Source of the DNA: Virgibacillus oceani
Lineage (GTDB): Bacteria; Bacillota; Bacilli; Bacillales; Amphibacillaceae
DNA length: 59,068 nt
Direction: 5' to 3'
Assembly: GCF_014638995.1 (NCBI RefSeq)
Contig: NZ_BMFR01000018.1
Span: 1 to 59,068, forward strand
Positions 45,147-53,778 of this stretch are shown piece by piece. The notes below the pieces were generated by a model, which was not told the DNA's origin, did no database searches, and saw only the letters and a list, made by a program, of their open reading frames with translations. How positions within the stretch are numbered: position 1 is the first letter of the stretch; every line of letters begins with the position of its first letter. The translations under genes were made by a program, and so were the position numbers.

Positions 45147-45382
45147 CCTTTAATCCTCTCCATTTCTTTGGTTGTGTTAGCATATATTATATTGTTATAA
45201 ATAGACTTTCACCTACGCTTACTATGATTTCTACTGTTTTCCCGGATAATCCTGCAAAATCCCCAAAAATTATAGTAAAGTGTTATAGGCAAGGAGCTAA
45301 ATAAAATGAAGGATAAGGATGACTATAAAATATAAGCATATACATGTTATTAGAAATAATATCAACAGAAAGGGATGAGTGG

Positions 45383-45904
45383 ATGAATTTCAATATAGAG
45401 GAAGCAATTGATCTATTGGATCGCACACCACAAACATTGGAATACTTTTTAATCGGATTACCTGATGGATGGCTGCAATGTAACGAAGGTGAAGGAACGT
45501 GGAATGTCCCAGAAGTTATTGAGCATTTAATTGAAGGAGAAAAATATAACTGGATTCCGCGGTTAGAGACCATACTTCAGGAAAGTAAACATAGGTCCTT
45601 TCCCCCATTCGATCGTTTTTCCCACCTAAACAAAGCTGAAAGATCGATGGAGCAAAAATTTCTTGAGTTTAAAACAGTTAGAACACAAAATATAATTAAA
45701 CTACAGTCGCTAATCGATCCGGAATTGCACCTTGAACGAACTGGATACCATCCCGAATTCGGTGTCGTAAAATTAAGAGAATTACTTTCCACATGGGTCG
45801 TTCATGATCTGACACACATTTCCCAAATAGCCCGGATAATGGCGGAAAGATATAGAGCAGATGTGTGTCCATGGATAGAATATTTAGGTATTTTGAAAAA
45901 GTAA
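45383..45904 (+). CDS. DinB-family protein
   Basis: 173 aa four-helix bundle: [43 protein letters not shown], with a metal-type His in VIEHLI and two in [14 protein letters not shown]. The family includes thiol transferases and hydrolases; this one is unassigned. ATG 45383 follows AAAGGGATGAGTGG. Confidence 0.88.
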   Translation: MNFNIEEAIDLLDRTPQTLEYFLIGLPDGWLQCNEGEGTWNVPEVIEHLIEGEKYNWIPRLETILQESKHRSFPPFDRFSHLNKAERSMEQKFLEFKTVRTQNIIKLQSLIDPELHLERTGYHPEFGVVKLRELLSTWVVHDLTHISQIARIMAERYRADVCPWIEYLGILKK

Positions 45905-45961
45905 TGGGGCAAGATCTTTTGAATTTCCCCATTTGGATATATTGCCTTAAGTATGTATTAA

Positions 45962-46137
45962 CTAATCCAACAAATATCGTTTCTTGCTTTCTATTTTATT
46001 TTCAAAGTCTTCCGTCAAATTTGATAAGTCTTCCTTATTAATCGTGACCGTTACGTTATTACGCGACCGAAAAATTGTTTAAGTTCCTGCACATCATCCA
46101 TTTTAGGTCTTCTTATCTCACCTTTTAATAGCCACAT
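45962..46137 (-). pseudogene. Frameshifted small ORF (about 58 aa if repaired)
   Basis: On the minus strand the first frame reads MWLLKGEIRRPKMDDVQELK then QFFGRVIT and stops. Adding one T to the five-T run just before would join it to RNNVTVTINKEDLSNLTEDF and ENKIESKKRYLLD ending at TAG. The downstream part is hydrophilic and coherent, so I read this as one small gene broken at a homopolymer. Family unknown. A sequencing error or slippage is possible. Confidence 0.5.
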
Positions 46138-46261
46138 TTCCTTTATAAATACAGTAAAGAAATTAATATCCTTTATCAGGAATTAAGTTCCTACCCTATC
46201 CATTTCTTAAATTGCCCTTTATAATAGATAAGATGAATCTTAAAGTAAAGGTGTTTCAATC

Positions 46262-47818
46262 ATGAGCTTACTAACAGTCAAAAATTTAAGTCACGGATTC
46301 GGAGACCGGGCGATTTTCGATGATGTTTCGTTTCGATTATTACAGGGAGAACACATTGGACTAATTGGTACCAATGGTGAAGGCAAGTCCACGTTTATGA
46401 ATATTATTACAGGCAAACTGGAGCCTGATGCTGGAAATGTCAGCTGGTCGAAGCATGCAAGGGTTGGCTATTTGGATCAGCATGCTGTCTTAAAGCAAGG
46501 CATGACAATTCGAGATGCGCTTAGGACTGCCTTTCAATATTTGTATGATATGGAAGCAGAAATGAACCAACTCTATGCAAAAATGGGAGATGTTGACCCA
46601 GATGAATTAGAGGTTATTTTAGAAGAAACTGGCCGAATACAAGATGCACTCACAAATAATGACTTTTATATTATTGATGCAAAAGTTGAAGAAGTTGCGA
46701 ATGGTCTTGGTTTAGATGACTTTGGATTAGAGCGTGATGTAAATGACTTAAGTGGCGGACAGCGCACAAAAGTATTGCTTGCTAAGCTGCTGCTGGAAAA
46801 ACCGGATATTCTGTTGCTTGATGAACCGACAAATTATCTTGATGTAGAGCATATTGAATGGTTGAAAAGTTATCTGCTTGCGTATGAGCATGCTTTTATT
46901 CTCGTCTCACATGACATTCCATTTCTCAATAGTGTTGTTAATCTAATCTATCATATGGAAAATCAGCAATTATCAAGGTACCCGGGGGATTACAACGAAT
47001 TTTTACGAGTGTATGATATGAAAAAACAACAGCTGGCAGCGGCCTACAAAAAGCAGCAAAAAGAAATTGCTGATTTAAAGGACTTTGTAGCGCGAAACAA
47101 AGCGAATGCAGCGACAAGCAGAATGGCAATGTCCCGCCAAAAGAAGCTGGATAAAATGGATGTTATTGAATTAGATTCCGAAAAACCAAAACCTGAATTT
47201 CGCTTCAAACTGGCAAGGACACCTGGCAGATATCTCTTTGAAACAAATGGGCTTGTAATCGGATACGACGAACCCCTTTCCAGGGAGCTTCATTTGACAA
47301 TGGAACGCGAGCAGAAAATTGCCTTATCTGGTGCTAACGGTATCGGAAAGACTACTTTGCTCCGAAGCATACTTGGAGAAATTCCATCCTTATCAGGTTC
47401 CGTTCAATTAGGGGAACACGTGCATATCGGATACTTTGAACAGGAAATGAAAGAAACAAGCAAAAACACATGCATAGAAGAAATTTGGGATACGTTCCCC
47501 CACCTTAATCAATATGAAGTTCGTGCTTCTTTGGCGAAATGCGGTCTTACAACAAAGCATATTGAGAGCAAAGTTCAAGTATTAAGCGGCGGTGAAAAGG
47601 CTAAAGTCCGCCTATGTAAATTAATCAATCAAGAAACAAATCTGCTTGTTCTTGATGAGCCTACCAATCATTTGGATCACGATGCAAAAGAAGAACTAAA
47701 ACGCGCACTGAAGGACTATAAAGGCAGCGTTCTCCTCATCTCACATGAGCCAGCATTTTATGAAGGAATTGTCACGGAAGTATGGAATTGTGAGGATTGG
47801 ACAACGAAAGTATTTTAA
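46262..47818 (+). CDS. ykpA: ABC-F ATPase YkpA (YbiT-like)
   Basis: 518 aa with two nucleotide-binding domains and no membrane part. Walker A GTNGEGKST and GANGIGKTT, signatures LSGGQRTK and LSGGEKAK, Walker B ILLLDEPTNYLD and LLVLDEPTNHLD. The linker contains the basic SRMAMSRQKKLDKMD. Follows B. subtilis YkpA closely throughout. ABC-F proteins act on ribosomes, some as translation factors. AAAGGTG precedes the ATG. Confidence 0.94.
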   Translation: MSLLTVKNLSHGFGDRAIFDDVSFRLLQGEHIGLIGTNGEGKSTFMNIITGKLEPDAGNVSWSKHARVGYLDQHAVLKQGMTIRDALRTAFQYLYDMEAEMNQLYAKMGDVDPDELEVILEETGRIQDALTNNDFYIIDAKVEEVANGLGLDDFGLERDVNDLSGGQRTKVLLAKLLLEKPDILLLDEPTNYLDVEHIEWLKSYLLAYEHAFILVSHDIPFLNSVVNLIYHMENQQLSRYPGDYNEFLRVYDMKKQQLAAAYKKQQKEIADLKDFVARNKANAATSRMAMSRQKKLDKMDVIELDSEKPKPEFRFKLARTPGRYLFETNGLVIGYDEPLSRELHLTMEREQKIALSGANGIGKTTLLRSILGEIPSLSGSVQLGEHVHIGYFEQEMKETSKNTCIEEIWDTFPHLNQYEVRASLAKCGLTTKHIESKVQVLSGGEKAKVRLCKLINQETNLLVLDEPTNHLDHDAKEELKRALKDYKGSVLLISHEPAFYEGIVTEVWNCEDWTTKVF

Positions 47819-47823
47819 ACGGT

Positions 47824-47873
47824 GCAGGGGAACGATTGCATGGTATCATAAAGCATAGGAACCGTCCCCCTGC
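47824..47873. repeat. GCAGGGG-type inverted repeat
   Basis: GCAGGGGAACG near the ykpA stop pairs with CGTCCCCCTGC. This looks like a second family of dispersed palindromes (GAAGCAGGGGGACGG arms) often seen in Bacillaceae, and may work as terminator for ykpA and the converging gene. Confidence 0.6.
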
Positions 47874-47874
47874 T

Positions 47875-48267
47875 TCACCTCTCGTCCAATATATCCTTAA
47901 TTATTTCTATATGAAATGCTGCCCATGCTTTTTCTTTAAAATGAAAAATAGCACTTATTGTTAGAATAATAAGGTACAATGAAACGAAAATGGTCCAGAT
48001 CAGCATGTTTTCAAATAAAAACTCCTGGATTTTGTTTGAAAACAAGAATAAGAGCCAGGGAATTGCTGTAACGAAGATTGGTATAATGCCGGTACCATTT
48101 TGTTCTTTAATCATTCGATAATAAATCAATTGGAGTGTCTTACTGTCAAGGGTTTCATAGAAGGATTTGATTTCGGCCGTTTCTTTTAATTCCTTGTTAG
48201 AATCAATACCTTTTTGTTTTTTTACCATCAAATAAATTTTATGTGCATCTCCACGAAAAGTAAACAT
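47875..48267 (-). CDS. Unknown two-helix membrane protein
   Basis: 130 aa, ATG behind AAGGAGGA. N-terminal basic hydrophilic part with a helical KELKETAEIKSFYETLDSKTLQLIYYRMI, then helices IIPIFVTAIPWLLFLFS and LIWTIFVSLYLIILTISAIF, ending in a polar tail HIEIIKDILDER. Not recognised. Confidence 0.65.
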   Translation of the reverse strand: MFTFRGDAHKIYLMVKKQKGIDSNKELKETAEIKSFYETLDSKTLQLIYYRMIKEQNGTGIIPIFVTAIPWLLFLFSNKIQEFLFENMLIWTIFVSLYLIILTISAIFHFKEKAWAAFHIEIIKDILDER

Positions 48268-48328
48268 GATGTCCTCCTTTTCACATGTCTAACCTTATCC
48301 TCCCTCTTTTTTCACCTTCTATGTAAAT

Positions 48329-48348
48329 GGGACATAGGATCTGTCCCC
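48329..48348. repeat. Degenerate GGGACA palindrome
   Basis: GGGACATAGGATCTGTCCCC, a shortened relative of the dispersed palindrome, 9 bases after the VWA gene stop. Confidence 0.55.
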
Positions 48349-48356
48349 ACTTTCCG

Positions 48357-48938
48357 CTATTGCCTTTTCTCTGTGACCGTTTCGTTTACCCGACCATACA
48401 TTTTTTCTACGCCGGCTGAGGATGCTTCAAAATCAAATGCATTTTCTGCTAAAATTCCCATGCGATTAGCCTCCCTTCCAGCATCTATATTTGCACCAAG
48501 AAAAATAAAGTCCCAATGGTGTTTTTCCTGCTGGTTCGCAATTAATGTCTTTACTTTATCATAGGTAAATTCACGGCTGGCATTCTCTAAACCATCTGTA
48601 GTTATTACAAAAATGACTTTGCCGGGATGTTCTGTTTCATGGCAATCGGCTAACCTGTGACTGACATCCAGAATAGATTTACCCACTGCATCAAGCAATG
48701 CAGTCATCCCCCTGACATAGTATTCCTTATTTGTAAGTTTTACATGATTTCCATCAATTCCGTTCCACAAAAGTTCATACTTATCATCGAAAAGAACGGT
48801 TGTTACAATGGTTTCACCTTCCAGCTTATTCTGCATTTCCAGAAAAGCATTAAATCCGCCAATTGTATCACTCTCAAGCCCGCCCATAGAGCCGCTCCGG
48901 TCAAGCAGAAAAATTATTTCAGTTCGGTTTTTATTCAT
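48357..48938 (-). CDS. VWA-domain protein
   Basis: 193 aa. The MIDAS metal site is complete: IFLLDRSGSMGG (DxSxS), GMTALLDAVG (Thr) and ITTDGLENAS (Asp). It is a cytoplasmic single-domain von Willebrand A protein without signal peptide. Ligand unknown. Divergent from an HTH-like gene 95 bases away, and such pairs recur in Bacilli, so a functional link is likely but unproven. Confidence 0.88.
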   Translation of the reverse strand: MNKNRTEIIFLLDRSGSMGGLESDTIGGFNAFLEMQNKLEGETIVTTVLFDDKYELLWNGIDGNHVKLTNKEYYVRGMTALLDAVGKSILDVSHRLADCHETEHPGKVIFVITTDGLENASREFTYDKVKTLIANQQEKHHWDFIFLGANIDAGREANRMGILAENAFDFEASSAGVEKMYGRVNETVTEKRQ

Positions 48939-49033
48939 CTTCCCATCATCCTTTCGTTTTTAATCATGCTATAATGATAACGAAATGGACATATGATTTG
49001 GTCGCCTGTGAAGCGACATTTGGAGGTTCAGAA

Positions 49034-49531
49034 ATGCTAAAGGAAAAATTGTTACTAGAACTGCAGAAATATCTAGATGAAAACCGCGTCCAGTTTGAAT
49101 TTAGCTTATATGAAACAGAAAGGGCATTTCCCCATGTAAATGCCGAACCGTCAGAGTTGGAAAATTATATTATCACCAATCGTAAAGCTTCATTCGCGGA
49201 AACGTTATTTAATTTTATCGATCAAAAAGGATTAAGTGACGCGGATGTGTACAAAAAGGCAGGAATTGACCGAAGACATTTTTCCAAAATACGATCCAAC
49301 CCTGATTACCGGCTTGGCAAAAATGCAGCAATTTCCCTTGCCATAGCCCTTCAGTTAAATAGTGAGGAAACCGATCAACTGTTAAGTGCTGCTGGCTATT
49401 CACTTTCAGACAACGATACGTTCGATTTAATTATTAAATTTTGCCTGGAGAAAAAAATATACGATATCGATGATGTTAATCAGGCATTGGAGCATTTTAG
49501 TATAAAGCCGTTAATCCGTGCTGGAGTTTAA
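49034..49531 (+). CDS. HTH-containing protein, partner of VWA gene
   Basis: 165 aa, ATG 49034 after GGAGGT. The middle reads like an HTH: SFAETLFNFIDQKGLSDADVYKKAGIDRRHFSKIRSNPDYRLGKNAAISLAIALQLNSEET, as in XRE-type domains, with LLSAAGYSLS. The N-terminal 60 residues are a separate helical part. Probably a DNA-binding protein acting on the divergent promoter region. Confidence 0.75.
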   Translation: MLKEKLLLELQKYLDENRVQFEFSLYETERAFPHVNAEPSELENYIITNRKASFAETLFNFIDQKGLSDADVYKKAGIDRRHFSKIRSNPDYRLGKNAAISLAIALQLNSEETDQLLSAAGYSLSDNDTFDLIIKFCLEKKIYDIDDVNQALEHFSIKPLIRAGV

Positions 49532-49606
49532 TTAAATCAGATAGTTTGAACAATTTTTCCTATAGGTGATAATCTTAAGATATTAATATCAAAGGAGTGA
49601 TGAGTT

Positions 49607-50449
49607 ATGCGATTTCCTATTCCAGAAACTACATTACATGATGGTCTAACGCTTCCAGTTATCGGTTTTGGTACATATCGTTTAAAAGGAAGTGCTGGAG
49701 TCAATGCCATAAACAATGCAATAGATTTAGGCTATCGGTTAATTGATTCTGCTTATAATTATGAAAATGAAGGAACTGTAGGTGAAGCCGTTCGTCGCAA
49801 TTCCATTAACAGAGAGAAATTACGAATTACTTCCAAGCTGCCAGGGCGTTACCAGGAGTATGATAATGCTATAACAACGATTCAGGAATCCTTATATCGG
49901 GCAAATTTAGATTATTATGATTTATACCTTATCCACTGGCCGAATCCAGTACAGGATAACTATGTGGAGGCATGGCAGGCTTTGATTGAAGCTAAAAAGA
50001 GAGGGTATATCCGTTCCATTGGTGTATGTAACTTCCTTCCAGAACATATTGAACGGCTAAAAAAAGAAACGGGCGTTATTCCAAGCATAAATCAGATCGA
50101 ACTGCATCCCTTTTTTAACCAAGAAGAACAAAGAAAGTGCAATACTGAATATGCTATTAAGACCGAATCATGGAGTCCATTAGCGAGGGCAAATGAGGTA
50201 ATGCAAAATGAAACCTTGAGGAAGATTGCTGTGGATCATAAAAAAACTATTTCCCAGGTAATTTTACGCTGGCATTATCAGCTTGAAGCAATAGCAATCC
50301 CTAAATCAGCATCACCCGAACGTCAACTGGAAAACATTTCTATTTTTGATTTTTCCCTAACAGAGAAAGAAATGAACACCATTTCAGGATTATCCCAACC
50401 AGACGGAAGAATAAAAAACCAAAACCCTGCGACCTATGAAGAGTTCTAA
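49607..50449 (+). CDS. Aldo/keto reductase
   Basis: 280 aa TIM barrel, NADPH-dependent carbonyl reductase. Catalytic tetrad visible as Asp/Tyr in YRLIDSAYNYENE, Lys in RITSKLPG and His in LYLIHWPNP. Cofactor tail IPKSASPERQLENI. Resembles Bacillus YvgN/YtbE-type enzymes (methylglyoxal and general aldehydes). AAAGGAG precedes the ATG. A palindromic repeat follows 3 bases after the stop. Confidence 0.93.
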   Translation: MRFPIPETTLHDGLTLPVIGFGTYRLKGSAGVNAINNAIDLGYRLIDSAYNYENEGTVGEAVRRNSINREKLRITSKLPGRYQEYDNAITTIQESLYRANLDYYDLYLIHWPNPVQDNYVEAWQALIEAKKRGYIRSIGVCNFLPEHIERLKKETGVIPSINQIELHPFFNQEEQRKCNTEYAIKTESWSPLARANEVMQNETLRKIAVDHKKTISQVILRWHYQLEAIAIPKSASPERQLENISIFDFSLTEKEMNTISGLSQPDGRIKNQNPATYEEF

Positions 50450-50452
50450 ACT

Positions 50453-50494
50453 GGGACAAGGGGTCATGGGACAAGGGGTCAGACCCCTTGTCCC
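50453..50494. repeat. Palindromic repeat with extra left arm
   Basis: GGGACAAGGGGTCAT followed by a full copy with arms GGGACAAGGGGTC and GACCCCTTGTCCC (centre A). Mirror-image arrangement of the copies at 30525 and 53134, which have an extra right arm. Between converging aldo-keto reductase and M23 genes. Confidence 0.95.
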
Positions 50495-50504
50495 AACAGC
50501 CTGC

Positions 50505-51506
50505 CTATCTGACAAAGTCTCCTTGTATTGGCTCCTCCCCTATTTCAAACTGGATGCGAATCGAATTTCCTTCAAAAACGTTTGGTGAATCCATTACTTG
50601 AAAATGAATATGCGGTTCGCTGGAATTTCCCGAATTGCCGCATTGACCAAGCAATTCTCCCTTTTCAACATGGTCACCCGGTTTAACCACAATTGAATTT
50701 TTCTTGAAATGGGCAAGCAGGCTATACTCCCCATTTTCATGTTTGATTATTACATGATTTCCAAGAGGCTTTTCAGAATTCATCCCGCCTGGTATATTAT
50801 CGTTGATGTCATTAACTACTTCTATGACCTCCCCGTCTGCAGGCGCTAATACCTCTTCCCCAAATGCATAGTAATGCTTGTTCATTTTTGGATTCCCATG
50901 ATGGGTACTGCCGTTTTTCATCATTACCAAATCATAAGCATACCGTTGAGTGGCCGTTACATAATGATAATTAATGAATTGATTTGTCCCTCCCCAGAAT
51001 ACAAACCATTCATCATTGATTGGCATAGAATATTTGTTATCAGTATATAGTTGATCCGTTTCGGGATAGGATGCCAGGGGCGCCAATTGCAGGAGCTGAA
51101 TCGTTCCGTGTTTGCCGAAAACGACCTGAACGCCCCTCGTTTCTGCCCCATCAACCCAAACAAAGCGTTTCATATGCTTGTTCATCCTGAAACTTGTTTC
51201 CAGATTGTATCTGGTTACACCTTGATTAAAGGATTCAGCAAGCTGTTCAAAATCATCTAATGAAACGTTCTGCTGAAATTGTTCTGTTGTTTGCCGATAA
51301 ATTCTGGAATAATCCCCCTGCAAAAACACTTCATTGAATTCTTCCGGTAAAATCCTGTCTTTTTTCTTAACCTTTTGTACGTCCGTTCTTTGACTGATTT
51401 CGATTGTTCCAGTGTCTCCCATCAGGTTAGCAGACTGACCTGACATTGCAGAGAATGGAAGAATACCCGCTGCAATCAATGCAACTATACTGCTTTTCAC
51501 CTTCAA
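50505..51506 (-). CDS. Secreted M23 (LytM-type) peptidase
   Basis: 333 aa from TTG 51506 (AGGAGAG site). The signal peptide ends about AMSGQS. The N-terminal domain (LPEEFNEVFLQGDYSRIYRQTTEQF ... FEQLAESFNQG) resembles DUF3887. The C-terminal zinc peptidase core has YAYDLVM, VLAPADGEVIEV, GNHVIIKHENGEYSLLAHFKK and EPHIHFQVMD. It probably cleaves peptidoglycan cross-bridges or stem peptides. Confidence 0.9.
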   Translation of the reverse strand: MKVKSSIVALIAAGILPFSAMSGQSANLMGDTGTIEISQRTDVQKVKKKDRILPEEFNEVFLQGDYSRIYRQTTEQFQQNVSLDDFEQLAESFNQGVTRYNLETSFRMNKHMKRFVWVDGAETRGVQVVFGKHGTIQLLQLAPLASYPETDQLYTDNKYSMPINDEWFVFWGGTNQFINYHYVTATQRYAYDLVMMKNGSTHHGNPKMNKHYYAFGEEVLAPADGEVIEVVNDINDNIPGGMNSEKPLGNHVIIKHENGEYSLLAHFKKNSIVVKPGDHVEKGELLGQCGNSGNSSEPHIHFQVMDSPNVFEGNSIRIQFEIGEEPIQGDFVR

Positions 51507-51586
51507 AACTAACACTCTCCTCTATTTTTTGATTAATCTGTCTACTTTATTTACGAATATACCTTAATAAAGTTCCATAGTACACA

Positions 51587-51710
51587 TTAAAGGTGCTGAA
51601 TTAAATCTTCATAGTATGCTTTTAAGTGCTTTTTTAACGACACAGGTTCTATAATTTTTAACGATTTTCCATAGCTGGCCAGATACGTAATGATAAATTC
51701 AATCTCTTTT
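51587..51710 (-). pseudogene. Truncated WYL-domain regulator (C-terminal tail)
   Basis: An open frame running out of the repeat at 51711 gives KEIEFIITYLASYGKSLKII then EPVSLKKHLKAYYEDLIQHL and a stop. This is the usual end of DeoR/YafY-type WYL regulators. The missing N-terminal 250 or so residues, including the HTH, are cut off exactly where the palindromic repeat begins. Confidence 0.82.
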
Positions 51711-51737
51711 GGGACAAGGGGTCTGACCCCTTGTCCC
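51711..51737. repeat. Perfect palindromic repeat at a gene truncation
   Basis: Exact single copy, arms GGGACAAGGGGTC and GACCCCTTGTCCC around one T. One side is the truncated WYL tail, the other is 1 base from the SGNH hydrolase stop. Confidence 0.97.
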
Positions 51738-51738
51738 G

Positions 51739-52968
51739 CTATTTAAAGCTGGAAAGATCGATTGCTTCTGCCATTTTCTTGTATCCAGCATCGTTAGGGT
51801 GCAGATGATCTCCCGCATCATACTTGGAGAGATAGCGTTTAGGGTCTTTTGGGTCCCTTAGTGCTTTGTCAAAATCTATCACTCCATCGAATTCTGCCTT
51901 ATTCCTGATCCAGTGATTTACCTCCTGGCGAGTTTTTTCCCCTTTTTCTGTGTACATTCCTGAATCCTTGAATGGAGTTAATGTCCCACCGTATATTTTT
52001 AGTCCCTGTTCATGGGTAGCTTTGATAATTTGTTTCATTCTCTCAATAATTTTTTCTGCACCATAATCCGGGTGATGTCTAATATCATTCAACCCTTGAT
52101 GCAGGATTACTGCCTTAACACCTGTTTGACTGAATACATCCCGCTCAAGCCTTGCCAGAGCGTTTTCCCCTTTATCAGGCTCACTGTTGATTAGCTGATT
52201 GGCTGAGATTCCAGCGTTCAATACAGACATTTTGGTAGCTGCATTTTCCTGCTTCAATCGTTTCGCCAGATAATCCGGCCATCGATGGTTCGCATTCACT
52301 GTCGAATGATTTCCATTCGCAATGGAACTCCCCATTACAACAATTGCACCGTTTACGGAAGGATCTGGCATAACGTCCACCCCAGCCAGCCAAAACCATG
52401 CTTCTTCATTTGTTTTAAAAGCTTCGGTATTGGCGTCCGATACATGATTTCCATTTGAAATATAGGTCGTTTGCATAGAATGCGGATGCCATGTAGCAGG
52501 TCCTGTTTCGTCACTAACGTAAAGACTGACGGCAAGATTTTTACCACGGTTGACCTTAAAAGAGATTGGATCACTAAACTTTTCCTTCCCAGGTGGAATG
52601 GTTACTGATTGATCACCACCAAACGTAACCTGTTGGTCTGTACCGGGAACAATCTCTGATCCACTTTTAGAAACCGCCACGTGTATCTCCTCAATAGATA
52701 GTGGATCTTTACCAAATGTATTCGATAGCCGAATCCGCATTTTTTTGCCATCTAAATGAGGATGAATAATTTGCCGGACGGTACGATTCTCGAATCCTTT
52801 TTGAGAAATGCCATCTTCATAAGGTGCTTGCATACTTGCATTCCAAGCTCCTGTCCAATTTCCATTAATCTGTTTTTTGTCATTGGAAGCTATCCACTCC
52901 CTAACTCCAAACACAATAAAGATGAGGATAATCACAATTGCAATCATCACATATAGTACACGCTTCAT
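51739..52968 (-). CDS. SGNH/GDSL-family hydrolase
   Basis: 409 aa with an N-terminal membrane anchor (VLYVMIAIVIILIFIVFGV). It has the long GDSL subgroup layout: GNWTGAWNASMQAPYEDG, then block I VVMGSSIANGNHSTVNANHRWPDY, block II/III VLNAGISANQL and ILHQGLNDIR, and block V HLHPNDAGYKKMAEAI (Asp/His). Block I reads GSSI in place of GDSI, so the Asp before the Ser is replaced but the nucleophile Ser is kept. Extracytoplasmic esterase or lipase. Confidence 0.88.
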   Translation of the reverse strand: MKRVLYVMIAIVIILIFIVFGVREWIASNDKKQINGNWTGAWNASMQAPYEDGISQKGFENRTVRQIIHPHLDGKKMRIRLSNTFGKDPLSIEEIHVAVSKSGSEIVPGTDQQVTFGGDQSVTIPPGKEKFSDPISFKVNRGKNLAVSLYVSDETGPATWHPHSMQTTYISNGNHVSDANTEAFKTNEEAWFWLAGVDVMPDPSVNGAIVVMGSSIANGNHSTVNANHRWPDYLAKRLKQENAATKMSVLNAGISANQLINSEPDKGENALARLERDVFSQTGVKAVILHQGLNDIRHHPDYGAEKIIERMKQIIKATHEQGLKIYGGTLTPFKDSGMYTEKGEKTRQEVNHWIRNKAEFDGVIDFDKALRDPKDPKRYLSKYDAGDHLHPNDAGYKKMAEAIDLSSFK

Positions 52969-53133
52969 TATTTTTCTCGCCCTTCATGTTGTTTGTATTG
53001 GCTCTATCAGCACCTAAAATTAGTGTTAGAATTTTCTTTTAGGGTATACTGCCTTCTGTCATCGTGAAACTATAAAATAACAAAAAGTATTATACAAAGC
53101 TACTATTACACATATCTCCTGTTCTGCTGACCT

Positions 53134-53175
53134 GGGACAAGGGGTCTGACCCCTTGTCCCATGACCCCTTGTCCC
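53134..53175. repeat. Palindromic repeat plus extra right arm, upstream of sigV
   Basis: Perfect copy followed by ATGACCCCTTGTCCC, identical in layout to 30525-30566. It lies about 20 bases before the candidate SigV promoter. Confidence 0.96.
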
Positions 53176-53193
53176 ACTGGTTTTTTTGGACTT

Positions 53194-53221
53194 AAAACTT
53201 TTTAAGCATGGTGTGCGTCTA
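53194..53221 (+). promoter_or_regulatory. Candidate SigV autoregulated promoter
   Basis: AAAACTTTTT as a minus 35-like element and CGTCTA as minus 10, about 16-17 bases apart, 36 bases before the sigV start. Fits the ECF pattern (AAAC, then CGTC). Confidence 0.55.
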
Positions 53222-53256
53222 TTTAGTGTACCTGAATTTAAAGGAGCTCTTTCTTC

Positions 53257-53748
53257 ATGAGGAAAACTAAAGCAGAGGATAACGTAATTACGTTTATAAT
53301 AGAAAATCAGGAAAATTTTTATCGTTTGGCGTTCAGTTATGTCAAAAATGCCCAGGACGCTTTGGATGTTGTTCAGGAATCGATCGAGAAAGCTATTCGG
53401 AAAAAAGATTCAATAAAAGATAACCAATCCGTGAAAAGCTGGTTTTACCGGATTGTTGTCAATACATCGCTCGATTTTTTGCGAAAGAATAAAAAAATAG
53501 CTTTAGTTGATGATGATACACTGGACTATTTTCGATCGGGCAAGCAGGATACATACGAAGACATCGACTTGCAAAGGTCACTTGAGCAACTTCCCATTAC
53601 ATACAAAAGCATCATCATCCTAAGATTTTTTGAAGATCTTAAGCTGGATGAGGTTGCCGATGTATTAAATGAAAATACGAACACGATTAAAACACGCTTA
53701 TACCGGGCATTGAAATTGCTTCGTGTGGAAATGAATGAAATGCAATGA
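53257..53748 (+). CDS. sigV: ECF sigma factor SigV
   Basis: 163 aa, collinear with B. subtilis SigV. Region 2: FYRLAFSYVKNAQDALDVVQESI and KSWFYRIVVNTSLDFLRKNKK. Region 4: ITYKSIIILRFFEDLKLDEVADVLNENTNTIKTRLYRALKLL. Directs the response to lysozyme. AAAGGAG precedes the ATG. Followed by the anti-sigma gene rsiV (30 bases) and cell-wall genes. Confidence 0.93.
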   Translation: MRKTKAEDNVITFIIENQENFYRLAFSYVKNAQDALDVVQESIEKAIRKKDSIKDNQSVKSWFYRIVVNTSLDFLRKNKKIALVDDDTLDYFRSGKQDTYEDIDLQRSLEQLPITYKSIIILRFFEDLKLDEVADVLNENTNTIKTRLYRALKLLRVEMNEMQ

Positions 53749-53778
53749 ACCATCATACACATTGGGGGACTGAATGTA

